DNA from: Phormidium tanganyikae FI6-MK23
Lineage (GTDB): Bacteria; Cyanobacteriota; Cyanobacteriia; Leptolyngbyales; Leptolyngbyaceae
Direction of reading: 5' to 3'
Assembly (NCBI GenBank): GCA_019359175.1
Contig: JAHHHU010000012.1
Coordinates: 1 to 64,000 of the forward strand
Length of the DNA: 64,000 nt
Below, one piece after another: positions 1 to 7,580 of the stretch; the first letter of the stretch is position 1, and every line of letters begins with the position of its first letter. The notes under the pieces were generated by a model. It had not been told where the DNA came from. It made no database searches and saw only the letters and a list, made by a program, of their open reading frames with translations. Both the position numbers and the translations under genes were made by a program.

Positions 1-65
1 CCACGTTTCACCGCAGCAATTGCTTTGGAGCGCATATCTTCGCTGTAGGGGGCAGCCATAGCCAT
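1..65 (-). CDS. IS630-family transposase, N-terminal fragment (runs off window)
   Basis: Reading leftwards from an ATG at 65 (or a second in-frame ATG at 59) gives MAMAAPYSEDMRSKAIAAVK and continues to the window edge. The motif APYSxDxRxKxIxAVxRG is the usual opening of the helix-turn-helix domain of IS630-type transposases in cyanobacteria. Only about 21 codons are visible, so nothing can be said about whether the rest is intact, and the terminal repeats and TA target duplication of the element cannot be located. Family assignment rests on this short stretch alone. Confidence 0.6.
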   Translation of the reverse strand, partial: MAMAAPYSEDMRSKAIAAVKR

Positions 66-131
66 GCTTCACAACACTACCCCTCTAATATACGTCCTAA
101 TACGCTTTGGTAGCGCTATAGAAGTTTCAGA

Positions 132-203
132 AGTATCGATCGAGGTCTGAGGGTCGAGGGATTCCATAGTATCGATCGAGGTCTGAGGGTCGAGGGATTC
201 CAT
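132..203. repeat. 36-bp perfect tandem duplication
   Basis: Two identical 36-bp units, 132-167 and 168-203, each starting AGTATCGATCGAGGTC and ending GGGATTCCAT. The length is a multiple of three, so a frame passing through it repeats a 12-residue block. It contains the CGATCG core common in this genome. Confidence 0.9.
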
Positions 204-310
204 AATTTCAATGACGCAAAGGAGCAAAGCGGTCAAAGAGGACGCGAGACAGGCGAATGGTCGATCGTCAAAACTCAGATTCAATGCCTACTGAACAGTA
301 CTCTCCACAA

Positions 311-344
311 TTCAAAGTCCCCCAGACTGGGGGATTTAGGGGGC
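311..344. repeat. Interspersed GC-rich palindromic repeat, single-arm copy
   Basis: TTCAAAGTCCCCCAGACTGG followed by GGGATTTAGGGGGC. The same block forms the right half of the longer repeats at 24665-24849 and 45630-45841. Here the matching left arm is missing, although the following bases (AAACGAAG) still resemble the flank of the longer copies. Confidence 0.75.
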
Positions 345-476
345 ACAAGCTGCCCCAAACGAAGTGAGAAACCGTCAACGTGCAATTTCTATAAAAAATT
401 AATATTTCACTGAGATTTTACCTGATTCCCTCGAAAATCTAAATCACGGATTTTGATGAGACCCACCCGGCGCTAA

Positions 477-1016
477 TCAATTTTTCAACGGTGTTCCAAT
501 CTGGCTTAAGTTCAAAGTATGACCTCCAGTAACGAGATAAACCGTATCCGCGATCACGCCAATTCTCCGAGTTAAATTGCCTAAACGATCTCGAAACACT
601 CTCCCGATCGGATATGCCGGAACCACACCCCATCCGGTTTCTTCTGCCACAAAAATGATCAAGCTTTCAGTTTGCTCAAAACTTTGTAAAAGCGTTTCTA
701 ACGTTTCCAGCCATTCCGTTTCGGACTGATCTAATAGATTGGCAAGCCAAGTTCCAAGTGAATCAATTAATAGACAGTCTGAAGCGGTTGAATTGACGAT
801 CGCTTCCTTTAATTCCACCGGAACCGATCGAGTTTTCCAACTTTCAGGGCGACGCGATCGATGTTTCTCAATTCGGGCTTGCCATTCTCGATCGTCTGGA
901 TTCTCCTGAGCCGTTGCAATATAAATGACGGATTTTTCTGAATCGGTGGCGAGTTGTTCCGCCCATTCGCTTTTACCCGATCGAGCCGCTCCAGTGACCA
1001 AAATCAGCTTCGCCAT
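477..1016 (-). CDS. cobU: Adenosylcobinamide kinase / adenosylcobinamide-phosphate guanylyltransferase
   Basis: 179 residues, the normal length for CobU/CobP. A P-loop GAARSGKS lies at residues 9-16. A conserved IEKHRSRRP segment near residue 50 contains the histidine that is guanylylated in this family, and VAEETGWGVVP plus the RxxRDxLGxLTRRI region complete the family pattern. The enzyme phosphorylates adenosylcobinamide and then attaches GMP in the late, cytoplasmic nucleotide-loop assembly of cobalamin (pseudocobalamin in most cyanobacteria). The ATG at 1016 is followed directly by MAKLILVTG, the expected start. No other cob gene is adjacent, and the 83-bp space to the divergent gene at 1100 is too short for a cobalamin riboswitch. 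Confidence 0.93.
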   Translation of the reverse strand: MAKLILVTGAARSGKSEWAEQLATDSEKSVIYIATAQENPDDREWQARIEKHRSRRPESWKTRSVPVELKEAIVNSTASDCLLIDSLGTWLANLLDQSETEWLETLETLLQSFEQTESLIIFVAEETGWGVVPAYPIGRVFRDRLGNLTRRIGVIADTVYLVTGGHTLNLSQIGTPLKN

Positions 1017-1099
1017 GAAAAAAACCTACAAAACCTATACCGAAATTGAATTCACCGCTACAATAACCCTTACCTCGAATTAAGGGAACTAGAGCAGCG

Positions 1100-1822
1100 A
1101 TGAAAAAAGATCTGCGACGGATTGAAGAAACTCTGCTTCAACTCAATAAGAAAGTCCCGACCTTATCCACCGCGCCGATTCCACAACTCGAAGTGCCACA
1201 GCGGACAGTCTCTTTCGATCTCCACACCAAACCCCCGAAAGCGATCGAGCCAGAAATCTCAGAGCCTCGCATTCTTGAACCCACGATCGACACCGAACCG
1301 AAGCCGCTCAACTTACCCAAGCTCAAAACTCCCAATTTCACCAGTCATCGCAACGCTGCAAATCCCTCTCTCGCCTCAAGCCTTCTAGTCGAAATGCAAA
1401 CGATCGCGGAAAGCTGGCACACCGAACTGAATCAAACCCTGCGCCAAATTCAGGATCTCTATCTCGAAGGCCCGATCGTTGATGGTTGGCTCGAATCGCA
1501 CTCTGGTCAGCCGATCAGCGATCTTTCTACGCTACGTCATGCCGAAGTCGATCGCTTAATGACCTACATCGAAGAGATTTGCGCGGCTCCGATTCCCGGT
1601 ACAAAAGATGCTCCGAAAACCGGATATCGCCTCTGTGGAATTAACGCCGACGGTCAGCGCTGGTCATATCCTTGTCCTGCCGAGCAAATTCCAAGCTTAA
1701 GTCTCGCGATCTCCCGATATCACAAACTCCGTCAACTGCTCGATCGCAAACAATACCTAGAACAACGTCTCAGTGGATTAGCAGAAACACTGGTTGGCTT
1801 ACACGGCAAGATGAAAGATTAG
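1100..1822 (+). CDS. Conserved cyanobacterial hypothetical protein
   Basis: 240 residues from an ATG at 1100. I do not recognise the family. The N-terminal third (about residues 20-85) is rich in proline, glutamate and lysine and looks disordered. The remaining part is mainly helical and contains an internal basic/acidic stretch near the C terminus (YHKLRQLLDRKQYLEQRL) likely to form a coiled coil. There is no signal peptide or membrane segment. It ends 43 bp before the glycosyltransferase at 1866 on the same strand, so the two may be cotranscribed. Function unknown. Confidence 0.8.
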   Translation: MKKDLRRIEETLLQLNKKVPTLSTAPIPQLEVPQRTVSFDLHTKPPKAIEPEISEPRILEPTIDTEPKPLNLPKLKTPNFTSHRNAANPSLASSLLVEMQTIAESWHTELNQTLRQIQDLYLEGPIVDGWLESHSGQPISDLSTLRHAEVDRLMTYIEEICAAPIPGTKDAPKTGYRLCGINADGQRWSYPCPAEQIPSLSLAISRYHKLRQLLDRKQYLEQRLSGLAETLVGLHGKMKD

Positions 1823-1865
1823 AAGGTTTGGGTATTCTGAGCTTGATTTTGATTCAGGCTCTGTT

Positions 1866-2801
1866 ATGGTCACGCCGAAACTGCTCGTCTCTGCCATTAT
1901 TTGCACGCATAATCGCGATCGCTATCTCGGTTTCGCGATCGATAGCCTTCTAGCGCAAGACTTTTCCGACTTTGAGATCATCGTTGTTGACAACGCATCG
2001 AGCGATCGAACGCGCGAAGTTGTTGAAGCACGGCTGAAAGATGAAAGACTCCGCTACATTTACGAGTCAGAACTGGGTTTATCTGTCGCTCGCAACACAG
2101 GCGCAAATACGGCTTACAGTGAAATTCTGGCGTACTTAGATGACGATGCGATCGCGTTTCCGCAATGGCTCAAAACGATTTACGCCGCTTATCAAGGAAA
2201 TCCGAGACTTGCGATCGCAGGCGGCAAAGTAACTTTAATTTGGACAGACGGGATCACTCCTCCCGATTGGCTTTCCGACGGTCTTGCGGGAAATCTGGGG
2301 GCATATGATTTAGGCGATACGGTCGTTCAGATTGATCGTCCTGGACTGACTCCACGCGGCTTAAATTATTCAATTCGCAAATCGTTCCTTAATCAAATCG
2401 GGGGATTCGATCGAAATCTTGGGCGCGTGGGCAAAAACCTGCTCTCAAACGAAGAACTTCACATGACGAATCTGGCGCTAAAAACCGGATGGGAAGTTGC
2501 GTATTTGCCGACAGCCTGTGTCGCGCATCATGTCGCCCCAGAGCGCGTTAAAAGACAGTGGTTTCTCGATCGAGGTTGGTGGCAAGGAATTAGCGAGTGT
2601 TACCGCGAACAAATCGCTGGAGAAGCCGGATTCGGACAATTTCGACGCGGTGGAGAACGATTAATCCGAGGACTTTACAAATCAATCAAACTTGCAGCCG
2701 ATCCGGCTCAACGCTTTGAGAACCTGGTTTATAGTTACGGTCAGATTGGCTATCTGATTAAAGCGTTACAGGGAATGGTCTTTTCGATGAAGCGATCGTG
2801 A
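1866..2801 (+). CDS. Family 2 glycosyltransferase
   Basis: 311 residues with a GT-A fold signature: ICTHNRDRYL near residue 12, VDNASSDRT at 41-49 (nucleotide-sugar binding) and the metal-binding LDDD at 91-94. The C-terminal half carries GGFDRNLG and an acidic NEELHM motif typical of GT2 acceptor/catalytic regions. No transmembrane segment is visible, so it is probably a soluble or peripheral enzyme adding a sugar to a cell-surface polysaccharide or glycolipid. The donor and acceptor cannot be told from sequence. It may share a transcript with the preceding gene. Confidence 0.88.
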   Translation: MVTPKLLVSAIICTHNRDRYLGFAIDSLLAQDFSDFEIIVVDNASSDRTREVVEARLKDERLRYIYESELGLSVARNTGANTAYSEILAYLDDDAIAFPQWLKTIYAAYQGNPRLAIAGGKVTLIWTDGITPPDWLSDGLAGNLGAYDLGDTVVQIDRPGLTPRGLNYSIRKSFLNQIGGFDRNLGRVGKNLLSNEELHMTNLALKTGWEVAYLPTACVAHHVAPERVKRQWFLDRGWWQGISECYREQIAGEAGFGQFRRGGERLIRGLYKSIKLAADPAQRFENLVYSYGQIGYLIKALQGMVFSMKRS

Positions 2802-2922
2802 ATTTCATCGAGCCTGAAATGTTACAAAATCTCGATCGTTGTAAAGGCACGAATTCTCGCGCTTTTTTGTAAGAATCGCTCAAACCTTCATCTGCAAACG
2901 GATAGAGCTAATTATTAAGTTT

Positions 2923-2952
2923 TTGTTAGGCTTGCCCTAAACTCACTATAAT
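2923..2952 (+). promoter_or_regulatory. Candidate sigma-70-type promoter for ndhD
   Basis: TTGTTA at 2923-2928 and a perfect TATAAT at 2947-2952 are separated by 18 bp. It points towards ndhD and would give a leader of more than 400 nt. The call rests on consensus match only. Confidence 0.5.
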
Positions 2953-3047
2953 GTGAAGGATTGTAAAGTTACGATGACTGCGGACACTTCAATCCGCAAT
3001 TGCGCTGATTCATAGAAAAGAATTGCAGTGTCATCCCCAATAACTCC

Positions 3048-3056
3048 TGTGGATAA
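3048..3056. other. Single perfect DnaA-box match
   Basis: TGTGGATAA, the complement of the DnaA-box consensus TTATCCACA, lies in the 589-bp space before ndhD. I see no cluster of further boxes around it, so it is not evidence for an origin. Otherwise the space 2802-3390 holds the promoter candidate and the small reading frame listed here. Confidence 0.35.
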
Positions 3057-3257
3057 AGGAATCCTATGTTCCACCCCCTGATAGTTCAATCCAAAATCCT
3101 CTACATTCCGTTGATTAAGTTCACTTTGCTTAACAAAACTGGAGTAAGATTAGCTCAGTAGGTACAAATCCTCATCGGATTTTCCTCCACACGAAACACT
3201 TGATTCGCCAAGCACTCTGTGGGAATTGTGACCGCCGCCTCGTCTTAGAGACACTAA

Positions 3258-3386
3258 ATGCCGCCACGACTCCCGCCGCCCACCCGCTCTTTTCCTTTTT
3301 ATTTGATTGGGCTTCTTAGCGGATTGAGTCTCTGGTTCTTTACACCGACCGATACCCCCTCTGAATCTCTACAATTTGGTCACTGA
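3258..3386 (+). CDS. Possible 42-residue membrane peptide upstream of ndhD
   Basis: ATG at 3258 to TGA at 3386 encodes a peptide with a proline-rich basic start, one hydrophobic stretch ([15 protein letters not shown], about residues 14-28) and a polar tail. It ends 4 bp before the likely ndhD ATG at 3391, so it could be translated from the same leader and coupled to ndhD. There is no clear ribosome binding site and I recognise no homologue. It may be spurious. Confidence 0.3.
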   Translation: MPPRLPPPTRSFPFYLIGLLSGLSLWFFTPTDTPSESLQFGH

Positions 3387-3390
3387 TGTC

Positions 3391-4989
3391 ATGGTGAGTA
3401 CTTCTTTTCCTTGGTTAACCACTCTAATCCTGCTGCCCCTCGCAGCCTCGCTTTTCATTCCGCTGATTCCTGATAAACAGGGCAAAACGGTTCGCTGGTA
3501 CGGATTAGGAATCGGCTTGGCAGATCTCGTTCTCTCGATTTACACATTTTGGAAACACTACGATTTCCAAAATCCTGATTTTCAACTCGCTGAAAGCTAC
3601 TCCTGGATTCCTCAAATCGGCGTGAACTGGTCGCTTGCCGTTGATGGAATCTCGATGCCACTCGTAGTTCTTGCCGCTTTAGTGACAACGCTCTCTATGC
3701 TGGCAGGCTGGAAAGTCACGAACAAGCCTCGTCTGTTCTACTTCCTGATGCTGGTTATGTACAGCGCTCAGATCGGGGTCTTCTGCGCCCAAGACATGAT
3801 CCAATTCTTCCTGCTTTGGGAAGTCGAATTGGTTCCGGTCTACATTCTGATTGCGATCTGGGGCGGGCCAAAACGCCTCTACGCCGCGACTAAATTTATT
3901 CTCTACACTGCGCTTGCATCTATTTTTATCTTGATTTCCGCTCTGGCGATGGCATTCTACGGTGACAACTTCACCTTCAATATGCAAGAACTGGGGCTGA
4001 AAAACTATTCGCTAACTTTTGAACTTCTGGTTTATGCAGGTCTGTTGATTGCCTACGGTGTCAAACTTCCGATCTTCCCGCTCCACACTTGGTTGCCGGA
4101 TGCTCACGGTGAAGCTTCTGCGCCGGTTTCGATGATTCTGGCAGGCGTGTTGCTGAAAATGGGCGGCTATGCACTAATCCGCATGAACATGGAAATGCTT
4201 CCTCACGCTCATGTGTACTTTGCCCCGGTTCTCGCAATTCTTGGAATTGTCAACATTATTTACGGTGCTTTGGCTTCCTTTGCTCAACGCAACTTGAAGC
4301 GTCGGATGGCTTACTCCTCGATTTCACACATGGGCTTCGTGCTGCTTGGTCTCGCATCGTTTACCGAAATCGGGGTGAGTGGTGCAGTCCTGCAAATGGT
4401 GTCTCACGGTTTAATCGCTGCTGCGCTCTTCTTCCTGGCGGGTGTCACCTACGATCGCACTCGCACCCTAAACATGGACGACATGGGGGGCTTGGCAAAG
4501 AAAATGCCTTCAACCTTTGCGCTGTTTACCGTTTGCTCGATGGCATCTCTGGCACTGCCCGGAATGAGCGGATTTGTAGGCGAGTTGGCAATCTTCCTCG
4601 GTTTTACAACCAGCGATGCTTACACCTCCGTTTTCAAAGTCGTTATCGTCCTGCTTTCTGCGGTGGGCTTGATTCTCACCCCGATTTACTTGCTCTCGAT
4701 GCTGCGTGAAATGTTCTACGGCAAAGAAGGAAAAGCAGTCGAGAAAGGCGTCTTCTTGGATGCGAATCCCAGAGAACTGTTTATCACAGCTTCCTTGGTG
4801 TTACCGATCGTTGCGATCGGTCTCTATCCGAAGTTGATTACCCAAACCTATGACGTGAAGACGGTTCAAGTGGCGCAGAATGCCCGAAATGCGGTTCCGG
4901 TTGTTGCACAGCAAGTTGGCGCACTTCCTGGATTAACTGCTCCTCAGATTTCTGCCCATCAACCTAAAGTGTTGGGAATGATCAAGTAA
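3391..4989 (+). CDS. ndhD: NAD(P)H-quinone oxidoreductase chain 4 (NdhD1-type)
   Basis: About 532 residues of a polytopic membrane protein of the proton-pumping antiporter-like family, subunit D of NDH-1 in thylakoids. Typical blocks are [29 protein letters not shown] (quinone/proton-channel glutamate), [14 protein letters not shown]-type segment near residue 230 and [11 protein letters not shown]. The sequence resembles NdhD1, which serves respiration and cyclic electron flow, more than the CO2-uptake forms D3/D4. I prefer the ATG at 3391 ([11 protein letters not shown]) over an in-frame TTG at 3376. It is not next to ndhF here, and it ends at a strong terminator. Confidence 0.93.
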   Translation: MVSTSFPWLTTLILLPLAASLFIPLIPDKQGKTVRWYGLGIGLADLVLSIYTFWKHYDFQNPDFQLAESYSWIPQIGVNWSLAVDGISMPLVVLAALVTTLSMLAGWKVTNKPRLFYFLMLVMYSAQIGVFCAQDMIQFFLLWEVELVPVYILIAIWGGPKRLYAATKFILYTALASIFILISALAMAFYGDNFTFNMQELGLKNYSLTFELLVYAGLLIAYGVKLPIFPLHTWLPDAHGEASAPVSMILAGVLLKMGGYALIRMNMEMLPHAHVYFAPVLAILGIVNIIYGALASFAQRNLKRRMAYSSISHMGFVLLGLASFTEIGVSGAVLQMVSHGLIAAALFFLAGVTYDRTRTLNMDDMGGLAKKMPSTFALFTVCSMASLALPGMSGFVGELAIFLGFTTSDAYTSVFKVVIVLLSAVGLILTPIYLLSMLREMFYGKEGKAVEKGVFLDANPRELFITASLVLPIVAIGLYPKLITQTYDVKTVQVAQNARNAVPVVAQQVGALPGLTAPQISAHQPKVLGMIK

Positions 4990-5010
4990 AGCTTCCTTGA
5001 AGGAAGTCAA

Positions 5011-5037
5011 AGCTCGGAAGATTTCTTCCGAGCTTTT
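5011..5037 (+). terminator. Rho-independent terminator of ndhD
   Basis: AGCTCGGAAG pairs perfectly with CTTCCGAGCT across a 4-nt loop and is followed by a run of T. It begins 21 bp after the ndhD stop codon. Confidence 0.9.
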
Positions 5038-5049
5038 TTGTGTCACAGA

Positions 5050-5074
5050 CATAAGTAACGCGATGTGCGACTAA
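5050..5074. repeat. Left terminal inverted repeat of the IS982 element
   Basis: Begins CATAAGTAACGCGATG and is the exact reverse complement of 6031-6055 over 25 bp. The match stops abruptly on both sides. Confidence 0.95.
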
Positions 5075-5140
5075 GTTTTCATGAGGAAAGTCCCACTGGA
5101 CAATACTAGAAGTACAACCTATCTAGCATGAGTGAGACTA

Positions 5141-6028
5141 ATGTTTTCTATTGAAGAGTTTATCATCGCTGTTTTTTGCTGCGTGGACGACTTACTTCAG
5201 GAGATGGCTCAAGGGCAAGCGATTCGCCAAAAAGGGTTTGCCCCTGCCTTAGCCGATAGCGAGGTCATCACGATGGAGGTGGTGGCAGAGTCTCAGGGCA
5301 TTGATGCAGATCAAGCCATCTGGAACTACTTCCGTCGGCATTGGTTAGTCCTGTTTCCGGGATTGGGCAGTCGCTCTGCCTTTGTCCGGCAGGCGGCGAA
5401 TCTGTGGCAGTACAAGGAACGACTCCAGCAACAGTTAGCAGCACAAATGGGAGCGTTCGTCGATGATATCCATCTGGTCGATGGTATTCCCATTGCCCTA
5501 TGCGGTTTCAGTCGTGCGGCGCGCTGTCGCAGTTTTCGGGGGGAAGCGACCTTCGGCTATTGCGCGGCAAAAAAGCAGACCTATTATGGGTTTCATGGTC
5601 ATCTGCTTGTCAGTGCCACCGGCGTGATTAGCGGCTTCAGCCTCACCCCGGCGGCAGCGAGCGAAGAAGCTCTCTGGGATCTCGTGCCGCCAGTTCACGG
5701 CTTACTGATTGGGGATAAAGGCTATCTCTTTGAGCCTCTCCAGCACCAACTCCAAGCCGTGGGTATTTCCCTTGAAACCGCTTTGCGTTCCAATATGCAG
5801 GACGCTCGAAACCCTGCTGGGGTGAAGTTACTCAGGCGGGTGCGACGATTGATTGAAACGGTCATTGGTCAACTCGTTGAGCGCTTCTCGATTGAAAAAG
5901 TCTGGGCACGAGACCGGTGGCACTTGACCAGTCGCCTCAACCGCAAGCTCTTAGCTCACACCCTCTGCCGCTGGCTCAACCGCCACAGCTCTAACCCATT
6001 GCAGTTTGAGCAGCTTGTCACACAGTAG
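5141..6028 (+). CDS. IS982-family transposase
   Basis: 295 residues from the ATG at 5141 (an in-frame GTG lies 9 bp upstream). The DDE catalytic pattern is visible as HLVDGIP, LLIGDKGY and a glutamate in RRLIETVIGQL, all in the order expected for IS982. The N-terminal DSEVITMEVVAE block is also typical. The frame is uninterrupted and ends a few bases before the right inverted repeat, so the element could still be active. Confidence 0.92.
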   Translation: MFSIEEFIIAVFCCVDDLLQEMAQGQAIRQKGFAPALADSEVITMEVVAESQGIDADQAIWNYFRRHWLVLFPGLGSRSAFVRQAANLWQYKERLQQQLAAQMGAFVDDIHLVDGIPIALCGFSRAARCRSFRGEATFGYCAAKKQTYYGFHGHLLVSATGVISGFSLTPAAASEEALWDLVPPVHGLLIGDKGYLFEPLQHQLQAVGISLETALRSNMQDARNPAGVKLLRRVRRLIETVIGQLVERFSIEKVWARDRWHLTSRLNRKLLAHTLCRWLNRHSSNPLQFEQLVTQ

Positions 6029-6030
6029 TT

Positions 6031-6055
6031 TTAGTCGCACATCGCGTTACTTATG
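6031..6055. repeat. Right terminal inverted repeat of the IS982 element
   Basis: Reverse complement of 5050-5074 with no mismatch in 25 bp, ending CGCGTTACTTATG. Confidence 0.95.
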
Positions 6056-6095
6056 ATGATCAAAGCATTAAAAACTTAGTTGTTCCGACACGATG

Positions 6096-6131
6096 AAAAA
6101 AGGGGAAGCACGATCGTGCTTCCCCTTTTTT
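6096..6131 (-). terminator. Perfectly palindromic terminator downstream of pdhA
   Basis: A 36-bp perfect palindrome with runs of A on the left and T on the right, GC-rich arms (GGGGAAGCAC) and CGATCG at its centre. It terminates pdhA on the minus strand and would also stop transcripts arriving from the IS982 side. Confidence 0.9.
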
Positions 6132-6192
6132 TGTGGATTGTGAAAACGATCGAAGCTGAACGATTGTCAGCCTCAACTTCTCCGAGTGAAGT

Positions 6193-7224
6193 TTAATCCT
6201 CAGCAAAAATGTACTTGTACAACTCACTCGGATCAGGCTCGGGGCTTTCCAGTCCAAATTTCACTGCCTCTTCAACTAAGGACTGAACTTTTTTCTCAAT
6301 GCCCTTAATTTCAGTTTGACTCACGAGATTCTGCTCGATTAGATACGAAGAAAATTTCTTTAGCGGATCGCGTGCCAGCCAAGCTTCTTTTTCTTCTTTC
6401 GATCGTAGTTCATCCGGATCAGCCAACGAATGCCCCCGAAATCGGTAAGTCAAACATTCAATCAGCGTCGGGCCTTCGCCTGCTCTCGCGCGCCTGACCG
6501 CTTCTTGTGCGACTCCACGAACTGCCAATACATCCATACCATCGACTTCGTAGCCCGGCATTCCGAACACACTCGCTTTCTTGTAAATCTCGGTTTGAGA
6601 ACTCGCTCGATCGTGCGCCATCCCAATCGCCCACTTGTTATTCTCAACCACGAAAATAATCGGTAGCTTCCATAGCGCCGCCATGTTCAGGCACTCAAAG
6701 AACTGCCCGTTATTCGTCGTGCCATCCCCGAAGAATGCAGCCGTCACTTGATCTGCACTTTCATCGCCCATCACTTCCCGACGATATTTCGATTGAAATG
6801 CCGCCCCGGTCGCCACTGGAATCCCTTCCCCGATAAACGCAAATCCGCCGAGTAAGCGATGCTCTGCTGAAAATAAGTGCATCGACCCGCCGCGACCTTT
6901 GCTACATCCAGTCGCTTTGCCGAACAGTTCTGCCATCACTTCACGCGCGGGGACTCCACAGCTTAGTGCATGGACGTGATCGCGATAGGTACTACAAACG
7001 TAATCCTCGCCCGGACGCATCGCCCGAATCACGCCCGTCGAAACTGCTTCTTGACCGTTGTATAAGTGAACAAAACCAAACATTTTGCCGCGATAGTACA
7101 TTTCGGCACACTTGTCTTCAAAGAAGCGCCCCAACACCATATCCTCATACAGCATTAGCCCTTCCTCGCGGGTCACTTGCGCTGGGACGGTTTGAAATGC
7201 CGGAAATGCTCTTTCTTGAACCAT
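6193..7224 (-). CDS. pdhA: Pyruvate dehydrogenase E1 component, alpha subunit
   Basis: 343 residues from the ATG at 7224 ([10 protein letters not shown]); an in-frame TTG at 7233 is less likely. The thiamine-diphosphate motif [11 protein letters not shown]...VENN is present near residues 165-195, preceded by [12 protein letters not shown] and followed by [15 protein letters not shown], the phosphorylation-loop region of E1-alpha. With the beta subunit (not in this window) it decarboxylates pyruvate to feed acetyl-CoA synthesis. The gene stands alone with its own terminator. Confidence 0.95.
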   Translation of the reverse strand: MVQERAFPAFQTVPAQVTREEGLMLYEDMVLGRFFEDKCAEMYYRGKMFGFVHLYNGQEAVSTGVIRAMRPGEDYVCSTYRDHVHALSCGVPAREVMAELFGKATGCSKGRGGSMHLFSAEHRLLGGFAFIGEGIPVATGAAFQSKYRREVMGDESADQVTAAFFGDGTTNNGQFFECLNMAALWKLPIIFVVENNKWAIGMAHDRASSQTEIYKKASVFGMPGYEVDGMDVLAVRGVAQEAVRRARAGEGPTLIECLTYRFRGHSLADPDELRSKEEKEAWLARDPLKKFSSYLIEQNLVSQTEIKGIEKKVQSLVEEAVKFGLESPEPDPSELYKYIFAED

Positions 7225-7580
7225 GAGAATCAATTAACCTCGCTGCAATAACCCCAGATCGAACCCTGAATGCGAAACCCGCGCAAAGAATCACGCGCCA
7301 TTCTGAATAATCTAATCTAAAATACCTTCCTGATGTATCAAAGATCAAATGTAGCAACCGGAAACCGTGACAGAACAGGCATCCGAGATTGAAAAACTTC
7401 AAGATTTATTTAACTTGTAGTGGTTCTATCGGTTTACAGATACCTTTATTGTTAGGATTACTGTCTCTGAGTTACGCCCACGGACGCTGCTGACTTTGCA
7501 TCTACAGGGTATGATGTCTGTCAATTCGATCGTCATTCTCTATATTCTCTTACTTCGATACACTGCTGGGGACGTGAACC
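7225..7580. other. Intergenic region between pdhA and ftn2
   Basis: About 356 bp between two divergent genes, so it should hold both promoters. I see no strong consensus promoter, repeat or hairpin in it. Confidence 0.4.

Larger units (their letters stand above)
66..476. other. Intergenic region with two repeat types, no convincing gene
   Basis: This 411-bp space between the transposase fragment and cobU holds a 36-bp tandem duplication and one copy of a GC-rich interspersed repeat (both listed separately). A 71-codon reading frame crosses the tandem repeat on the minus strand, but its sequence contains the translated duplication and resembles no family I know, so I do not call it a gene. 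Confidence 0.5.
5050..6055 (+). mobile_element. Complete IS982-family insertion sequence
   Basis: A 1006-bp element bounded by perfect 25-bp inverted repeats (5050-5074 and 6031-6055) with one transposase gene between them, the usual size and layout of IS982 elements. It lies between the ndhD terminator and the pdhA terminator, so it breaks no gene. The flanks (TCACAGA on the left, ATGATCA on the right) show no obvious target duplication. Confidence 0.93.

Noticed and set aside
69-284. 71-codon minus-strand frame across the 36-bp tandem repeat
   Set aside because: The frame owes its length to the repeat and resembles no known family.
3140-3190. tRNA-like D-arm text (TTAGCTCAGTAGGTA) before ndhD
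   Set aside because: No matching D-stem, anticodon stem or T-loop (GGTTCGA) follows, so it does not fold as a tRNA.
2802-3390. Possible replication origin from the DnaA box
   Set aside because: Only one box is present and no AT-rich unwinding stretch or box cluster is seen.
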